Shown here: piece after piece, positions 55,777 to 64,000 of the stretch
Layout of the letters: each line of letters begins with the position of its first letter
Position numbering within the stretch: position 1 is the stretch's first letter
Source: Paenibacillus polymyxa
GTDB taxonomy: Bacteria; Bacillota; Bacilli; Paenibacillales; Paenibacillaceae
DNA: 64,000 nt
Direction of reading: 5' to 3'
Assembly: GCF_015710975.1 (NCBI RefSeq)
Contig: NZ_CP049783.1
Coordinates: 2,733,501 to 2,797,500 of the forward strand
Notes under the pieces: model-generated
Seen by the model: only the letters and a program-made list of their open reading frames with translations
Databases searched by the model: none
What the model was told of the DNA's origin: nothing
Translations under genes and position numbers: made by a program

Positions 55777-56193
55777 ATGAAAACACTCATCTCTAAACAT
55801 TGGCATTTGATGCTGATTGGTTTTGTAGCCCTGATCATGGGCGGGTTTGTCTTGTTTTATTTTCAAGGGAGCGTGTCGTCGTTTCCGGCCAATCAATCTC
55901 AACAAGCTCAGGAAGAGCCAGATAAAACCAAATACGAGATTGTTACAGTGGGTGTAAAAGGGGACGGTTTCTATCCTAAAAATATTGAAGTGAAAGCCGG
56001 CGTTCCAACCAAGATCAATTTCAAAAAAATGACATCCTTTACTTGCATCGATGAAGTACAGTCGTTGAAGATCGGAATGGACGTTTACCTGGATCACGAA
56101 AATAATTATTTTACCGTCAAGGATTTAAAACCGGGGGTATATGAGTACAATTGCGGCATGTATATGTACTACGGGACGATCACGGTAAAATAA
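55777..56193 (+). CDS. Membrane-anchored cupredoxin-like protein
   Basis: 138 residues. An N-terminal helix (about 10-29) anchors it outside the membrane. The C-terminal ~90 residues form a cupredoxin-type strand pattern (YEIVTVGVKGDGFYPKNIEVKAGVPTKINFKK...PGVYEYNCGMYMYYGTITVK). Potential metal ligands are C90, C126, M128 and M130; the usual histidines are missing, so copper binding would be Cys/Met based. ATG 55777 follows GGAGGGGG. Its position after cydABCD may be coincidental. It is monocistronic with a strong terminator. Confidence 0.75.
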   Translation: MKTLISKHWHLMLIGFVALIMGGFVLFYFQGSVSSFPANQSQQAQEEPDKTKYEIVTVGVKGDGFYPKNIEVKAGVPTKINFKKMTSFTCIDEVQSLKIGMDVYLDHENNYFTVKDLKPGVYEYNCGMYMYYGTITVK

Positions 56194-56196
56194 ATC

Positions 56197-56251
56197 AAAA
56201 AAGCTTTCTGGCACATGGGGACTGACCCCATGGATGCTAGAAAGCTTTTTT
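56197..56251 (+). terminator. Terminator after the cupredoxin-like gene
   Basis: AAAAAAGCTTTCT pairs with AGAAAGCTTTTTT. ATGGGG/CCCCAT pairs inside. T6 follows. Confidence 0.9.
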
Positions 56252-56405
56252 CTTCCAACTAGGTGAATTGCGACAGTAAGTGTATATATACCATCACCCA
56301 CCTGTGGTGCAATAAGCATTATCCTTTACCTCTGATCAGCTTACATTGCTGATCTTTTGTTTTTTACAAGACTTCTCTCAGAGAATTTACATGAGAACGG
56401 AGCAG

Positions 56406-56514
56406 GCGGAATGGTGCTGGACAAGCGATAGCGGTCGCCTTTGTCCCTGGATTTCTACCTTTGTCTGCTTATTCAAGAAATCCGGGGACAACAGCGATGG
56501 GAAGCACCATCCGC
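56406..56514. repeat. Large palindromic intergenic element
   Basis: Outer arms GCGGAATGGTGCT (56406-56418) and AGCACCATCCGC (56503-56514) are complementary apart from one bulged base. Inner arms TTGTCCCTGGATTTCT (56441-56456) and AGAAATCCGGGGACAA (56476-56491) match at 15 of 16. A competing hairpin GGACAA-GCGA/TCGC-TTGTCC lies at 56419-56446. It encodes nothing and has no T run. This looks like a dispersed palindromic repeat rather than a terminator. The flanks 56252-56405 and 56515-56655 show no gene, only a perfect 10-bp palindrome CGGGTACCCG near 56591-56600. Confidence 0.6.
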
Positions 56515-56655
56515 ATGTGTAGTGGCACGAGTGTAATTCTTAATCCACTCCCCATATATCTAATTTTGAACTGATTTTTCTCCTAATTCGTCGGGTACCC
56601 GCTTTTGAGCCAGCAAAGTATGATAATAGTATCTAGAGATGAGGAGGAGCTTGTT

Positions 56656-57669
56656 ATGGGATCTTCAACTGAAACCGCTTCCAATGCTGATGCTGTGATT
56701 CCTGAATCCAATCGGGAAAGACCGCGTAAGGCTCGCGGATCGAAGCCCGAACGCGGTGAAAAAGGCCTGTGGAACAGTGTGAAACAGCAAAAGTACCTTT
56801 ATTTTATGTCCATTCCTTTCGTCATATGGGTGTTTGTTTTCAGTTATTTTCCACTATGGGGATGGACAATGGCGTTTCAAAAATATAAGCCAGCCAAATC
56901 GTTTTGGGATCAAAAGTGGGTAGGGTTAGACAACTTTATTGAGCTTTTTCAGGATGAACGTTTTTATCTGGTATTACGAAATACGCTGGCAATGAGCCTG
57001 ATGGGTATTGTTTTTGGTTTTGTTGTACCGATCTTTTTTGCAATTCTGCTAAATGAGTTGCGTGGTATGCTGTTCAAGCGAGTTGTGCAGACAGTATCCT
57101 ACCTCCCGCATTTTGTATCCTGGGTAGTTGTGGCCGGATTGGTGACGAAAATGCTGTCCATTGACGGTGGAATTGTTAACGATATTTTGGTAGCGCTTCA
57201 TATTGTGGATGAACCGATTCAGTTTATGGCTAAGGGGAGTTGGTTTTGGTACATTGTAACCGCTTCCGACATATGGAAAGAGACAGGTTGGAATACGATT
57301 ATTTATTTAGCTGCCATCACCGGAATTGACCAGGAACAATATGAAGCTTCACGTGTGGATGGGGCCAGCCGCTGGAGACAGATGTGGCATATTACATTGC
57401 CAGGTATCCGCTCGACCATCGCCATTCTGTTTATTATGGCGATTGGACATCTGGTCAGCAATGGTTTTGAAAAGCAGTTCTTACTTGGCAACAGTCTCGT
57501 AACGGATTATTCGGAAGTGCTGGATTTGTATGCACTGAATTACGGGATTAATCTGGGCCGCTTCTCTTACGGGACGGCAATAGGCATTTTCAACTCACTG
57601 GTTAGCATTCTGTTGTTGTTTACGGCGAACGGTATATTCAAAAAACTGACCAAAGAAAGCATCATGTAG
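56656..57669 (+). CDS. Carbohydrate ABC transporter permease, LplB/YteP family
   Basis: 337 residues with six helices. A basic, disordered N-terminus (about 1-45) precedes KYLYFMSIPFVIWVFVFSYFPLWGWTMAFQKYKPAKSFWDQKWVGLDNFIELF, the family hallmark. The EAA loop is EQYEASRVDGASRWRQMWHITLPGIRSTIAILFI. It imports an oligosaccharide with the LplC-type partner and the lipoprotein encoded downstream. ATG 56656 follows GAGGAGGAG (56640-56648). Confidence 0.92.
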   Translation: MGSSTETASNADAVIPESNRERPRKARGSKPERGEKGLWNSVKQQKYLYFMSIPFVIWVFVFSYFPLWGWTMAFQKYKPAKSFWDQKWVGLDNFIELFQDERFYLVLRNTLAMSLMGIVFGFVVPIFFAILLNELRGMLFKRVVQTVSYLPHFVSWVVVAGLVTKMLSIDGGIVNDILVALHIVDEPIQFMAKGSWFWYIVTASDIWKETGWNTIIYLAAITGIDQEQYEASRVDGASRWRQMWHITLPGIRSTIAILFIMAIGHLVSNGFEKQFLLGNSLVTDYSEVLDLYALNYGINLGRFSYGTAIGIFNSLVSILLLFTANGIFKKLTKESIM

Positions 57670-57684
57670 GGAGGGAGAAGCGAA

Positions 57685-58587
57685 ATGACGAATAAGGCAT
57701 TTAATGCTACACGGTCAGAAAAGCTGTTTGACCTGTTCAACTATATCCTCATGGCTCTGATCGTGGTGTTGACGCTGTACCCGTTTCTGAACGTACTAGC
57801 GATTTCCCTGAACAATTCGACGGACACGGTTCGTGGCGGTATTTATATATGGCCTCGTCAGTTTACACTCGAAAATTACAAAACGATTTTCCAGTACGAT
57901 GGCCTGCTTCGGGGTCTGCAGGTATCGATTTTACGTACAGTAGTTGGAACGGTGCTGGGACTCATCTGTGCTTCTATGCTTGCATTTACGCTGAGTCGGG
58001 TCGATTTCCGCGCGCGCAAGTTCATATCCACGTTTCTGGCGTTGACGATGTATTTTTCCGGCGGAATGGTGCCTGTGTTTATTTTGATGCGTGATTTACA
58101 TTTGCTGGGCACGTTCTGGGTGTATATTTTTCCGGGGCTGATCAGCGCGTTTAATGTTTTTGTCATTCGTTCCTTTATGGATGGTTTGCCGTATGCGCTA
58201 CAAGAGTCTGCCAAGCTGGATGGAGCCAATGACTTTACGATATATTGGAAGATTATTTTACCGCTGTGCAAGCCTGTGCTGGCGACAATTGCCCTTTTTT
58301 TAGCGGTAAATCAATGGAACGCATGGTTTGATACGTACTTGTACAATGGAACCGCCGCGCAGTGGACAACGCTGCAATTTGAGCTGATGAAGATACTGCA
58401 AAGTACGCAGCAAGGCGGCGCCAATATGGCGAATAGCAACGATATGGCTAAGCAAATGGCTCAAATTTCGCCAGAGTCGATTAAAATGGCAATCACGATT
58501 ACCGTCACGCTTCCGATTTTGCTCGTATATCCATTCCTACAAAAATATTTTGTAGGCGGTATGACACTGGGAGCTGTTAAATCATAA
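57685..58587 (+). CDS. Carbohydrate ABC transporter permease, LplC/YtcP family
   Basis: 300 residues, second permease. Features are FNYILMALIVVLTLYPFLNVLAISLNNSTDTVRGGIYIWPRQFTLENYKTIF, the EAA loop LQESAKLDGANDFTIYWKIILPLCKPVLATIALF, and the C-terminal PILLVYPFLQKYFVGGMTLGAVKS, which ends nearly all LplC proteins. GGGAGGGAG precedes ATG 57685, 15 nt after the first permease. No ATPase gene is present; such transporters usually share an MsmX-type ATPase encoded elsewhere. Confidence 0.93.
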   Translation: MTNKAFNATRSEKLFDLFNYILMALIVVLTLYPFLNVLAISLNNSTDTVRGGIYIWPRQFTLENYKTIFQYDGLLRGLQVSILRTVVGTVLGLICASMLAFTLSRVDFRARKFISTFLALTMYFSGGMVPVFILMRDLHLLGTFWVYIFPGLISAFNVFVIRSFMDGLPYALQESAKLDGANDFTIYWKIILPLCKPVLATIALFLAVNQWNAWFDTYLYNGTAAQWTTLQFELMKILQSTQQGGANMANSNDMAKQMAQISPESIKMAITITVTLPILLVYPFLQKYFVGGMTLGAVKS

Positions 58588-58649
58588 CAATCCAATCGTA
58601 GCAGTCAATCCACAACGATAAAATCCTAGAAATGCAGGAGGTTTTGAAC

Positions 58650-60344
58650 ATGAAAAAACACTGGTCCAGATTTGCACTGATTCCCTTGCTCGCCGTATCG
58701 CTTGCCGCACTCGCAGGTTGCGGTGGAAGCGATAAAACAGCGAAAGAAGGCTCATCCAGCGGCACAGACCCAATTACGTTTAGCTTCTTCGGAGCAGATA
58801 CAAGCCCGCAATGGAATGGAATGAAAGATGAAATAGGCAAGGAAATCACCAAGAAAACAGGTGTAACCTTGAATGCGGAATTTGATGTCAGCGGCGGAGG
58901 TGGGGATGACCGGATTGCTTTGATGGCAGCAAGTGGGGAATACCCAGACCTGGTCTCTCCTAAAGCAAATATTAGCAAGCTTGTGGATGCGGGGGCTATG
59001 ATTGACCTGACCGATCTGATCAACGATCACGCACCCAATCTCAAAAAGCTATACGGCCCCTATATGGATCGGCTGAAATACAGCAATAAGGATCAAGCCA
59101 TCTATGTTATTCCTACGTATGCAGGGGTGGGACAGGAGAGTTTTGACGCGACGGGGGGATTTGAAATTCAGCATAAGGTGCTCAAGGAGCTGGGATATCC
59201 CAAGGTAAGAACATTGCAGGATTTTGAAAACGTGCTCAAAACCTATGTAGCCAAACATCCGACGATTAATGGCAAAAAAACGATCCCTCTCACGCTGGAT
59301 GCAGACGACTGGAGAATTATGATTACCGTAACGAACCCTGCTTTCCAGACAACTGGGGCGCCGGATGATGGTGAATATTTTATTGATCCCAAAACTTTTG
59401 AAGCCAAGCTTCATTACAAACGTCCGGAAGAAAAAGAATATTTCCGTTGGTTAAACCACATGTACAATGAAGGGCTGCTCGATAAAGATTCGTTTGTGCA
59501 AAAAAGCGATCAATACAAATCCAAAATTGCCAGCGGTCGTGTTCTGGGTCTGATCGACCAGGAGTGGGGTTATCAGGATGCCGAAAATGCATTAAAAGCG
59601 TCAGGCAAGGCTGATGCCAGCTACGCGCATTTCCCAGTTACACTCTCAGAGGAGTACAAGGATCGTTCCTTTCAGGATACAGGTTTTGCGTCCGGTTATG
59701 GTGTAGGGATTACGGAAAGTTGCAAGGACCCGGTGCGGGCTATTAAATTTCTGGATTATTTAGCTTCCGATGAAGGACAGGTGCTAGTGAACTGGGGAAT
59801 CGAAGGCAAGCACTATGAAATCAAAGACGGCAAACGCGTCATTCCTGCCGATGTATTGGATCAAAAAACGAACAATACAACCAGCTTCAATAAATCCACT
59901 GGAATAGACTTGTACACATTAATGAGCGGACACTATGGTGACGGAGTGAAGGACTCTACGGGTAACTACTACACTGCCAAATTCCCGGAACAAATTATCG
60001 CGGCTTATTCGAAGCCGGAGAAAGAATCACTGAAAGCGTATGGCGTAAAAACGTGGAAGGAACTGTTTCCAGGAAAAGAAGAATTTGATGTGAAGCCTTG
60101 GGGCGCAGCCTATAACCTGACGACAGACAATGAATCCAACTATAACGTTACATTCAAAAAGACGACAGACATAATCCGCAAACGTATACCGGAAGCCATT
60201 TTAACACCAGCTTCCAATTTTGATACGGTATACGACAACATGATTAAAGAACTGGATGCCGCCGGAGCTGTCCAAATGGAACAGCAATACACGCAACTGG
60301 TGAAGGACAGAGTGGAGTTATGGAGTGGGAAGGCTGCTAAATAA
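58650..60344 (+). CDS. Extracellular sugar-binding lipoprotein, LplA type
   Basis: 564 residues. The lipoprotein signal ends LAGC with C24. The family 1-like large binding protein body has TFSFFGADTSPQWNGMKDEIGKEITKKTGVTLNAEFDVSGGGGDDRIALMAASGEYPDLVS at the start and KFLDYLASDEGQVLVNWGIEGKHYEIKDGKRV in the C-terminal half. These large (>500 residue) receptors pair with LplB/LplC permeases and bind oligosaccharides. ATG 58650 follows GCAGGAGG. It lies 62 nt after the second permease. Confidence 0.92.
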   Translation: MKKHWSRFALIPLLAVSLAALAGCGGSDKTAKEGSSSGTDPITFSFFGADTSPQWNGMKDEIGKEITKKTGVTLNAEFDVSGGGGDDRIALMAASGEYPDLVSPKANISKLVDAGAMIDLTDLINDHAPNLKKLYGPYMDRLKYSNKDQAIYVIPTYAGVGQESFDATGGFEIQHKVLKELGYPKVRTLQDFENVLKTYVAKHPTINGKKTIPLTLDADDWRIMITVTNPAFQTTGAPDDGEYFIDPKTFEAKLHYKRPEEKEYFRWLNHMYNEGLLDKDSFVQKSDQYKSKIASGRVLGLIDQEWGYQDAENALKASGKADASYAHFPVTLSEEYKDRSFQDTGFASGYGVGITESCKDPVRAIKFLDYLASDEGQVLVNWGIEGKHYEIKDGKRVIPADVLDQKTNNTTSFNKSTGIDLYTLMSGHYGDGVKDSTGNYYTAKFPEQIIAAYSKPEKESLKAYGVKTWKELFPGKEEFDVKPWGAAYNLTTDNESNYNVTFKKTTDIIRKRIPEAILTPASNFDTVYDNMIKELDAAGAVQMEQQYTQLVKDRVELWSGKAAK

Positions 60345-60450
60345 CGAGTCCATATTTTCCAAACTTTGAAATCTCGGAGTGACAGAGCGCATGCGCCATG
60401 GGCAATATGGGTTCAGCGCTTTGTCTGACCTTGATGAGGGAGGGTTTGAG

Positions 60451-64000
<3,550 letters not shown>

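Overview
The window is Gram-positive chromosomal DNA of moderate GC content. It almost certainly comes from Paenibacillus, and most likely P. polymyxa or a close relative. The best evidence is the truncated gene at the right edge. Its product reads as the P. polymyxa family 1 beta-glucosidase BglA, and the acid/base and nucleophile glutamates fall exactly at codons 166 and 352, as in that enzyme. The genes have strong AGGAGG-type ribosome sites, frequent TTG starts, sigma-A promoters and Bacillus-type operators (DeoR, Fur, Pho, MhqR-like, Rex/Fnr-like). I see no tRNA or rRNA gene, CRISPR array, insertion sequence or prophage.

Layout. 1-6263: nucleoside salvage (deoR end, deoC, cdd, nupC, deoB, deoD, pdp) with a DeoR-type operator and promoter before deoC. 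6301-8692: three poorly known genes (an LRR fusion protein, a membrane-anchored protein, a lipoprotein). 8807-11986: sulfate ABC transporter sbp-cysT-cysW behind a structured leader that ends in a terminator; the ATPase gene is missing. 12149-13279: a class V PLP enzyme. 13365-19012: phosphonate transporter phnDCEE on the minus strand, divergent from a 5'-nucleotidase family gene, with PHO-box-like repeats facing both ways. 19259-20665: an HTH-TPR (RRNPP-like) regulator. 20863-25557: pyridoxine kinase, a frameshifted M3 oligopeptidase, an MhqO-like dioxygenase and a GNAT acetyltransferase. 25657-30577: a two-component system and ABC transporter in one minus-strand block. 30776-35313: Fur-controlled yclNOPQ-like siderophore uptake plus an esterase. 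35472-40302: aldo/keto reductase, thioredoxin-like protein, UppP, a CBS/CorC membrane protein and a DUF1836 protein. 40507-44841: a small exopolysaccharide cluster (two GT2 transferases, flippase, pyruvyltransferase-like). 45142-49281: peptide deformylase and a YesMN-type two-component system. 49686-55635: cydABCD with a Rex/Fnr-like operator. 55777-56193: a cupredoxin-like protein. 56656-64000: an LplB/LplC-type sugar importer with binding protein, GH95 and GH1 (bglA).

How the genes work together. Most of the window is scavenging: deoxynucleosides, sulfate, phosphonates and organic phosphate, ferric siderophores and plant-type glycans. Each block carries a recognisable regulatory site.

Quality warning. 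Three genes (deoR end, the oligopeptidase, GH95) are each broken by one single-base shift with intact coding sequence on both sides. Two of the shifts lie in homopolymer runs, so sequencing error is the simplest explanation.

I found no clearly new multi-gene system. The most promising undescribed items are the leader RNA before sbp, the GTTC-N4-GAAC operator cluster around the DUF1836 gene, the LRR fusion protein, the orphan HTH-TPR regulator and a 110-bp palindromic intergenic element at 56406-56514.
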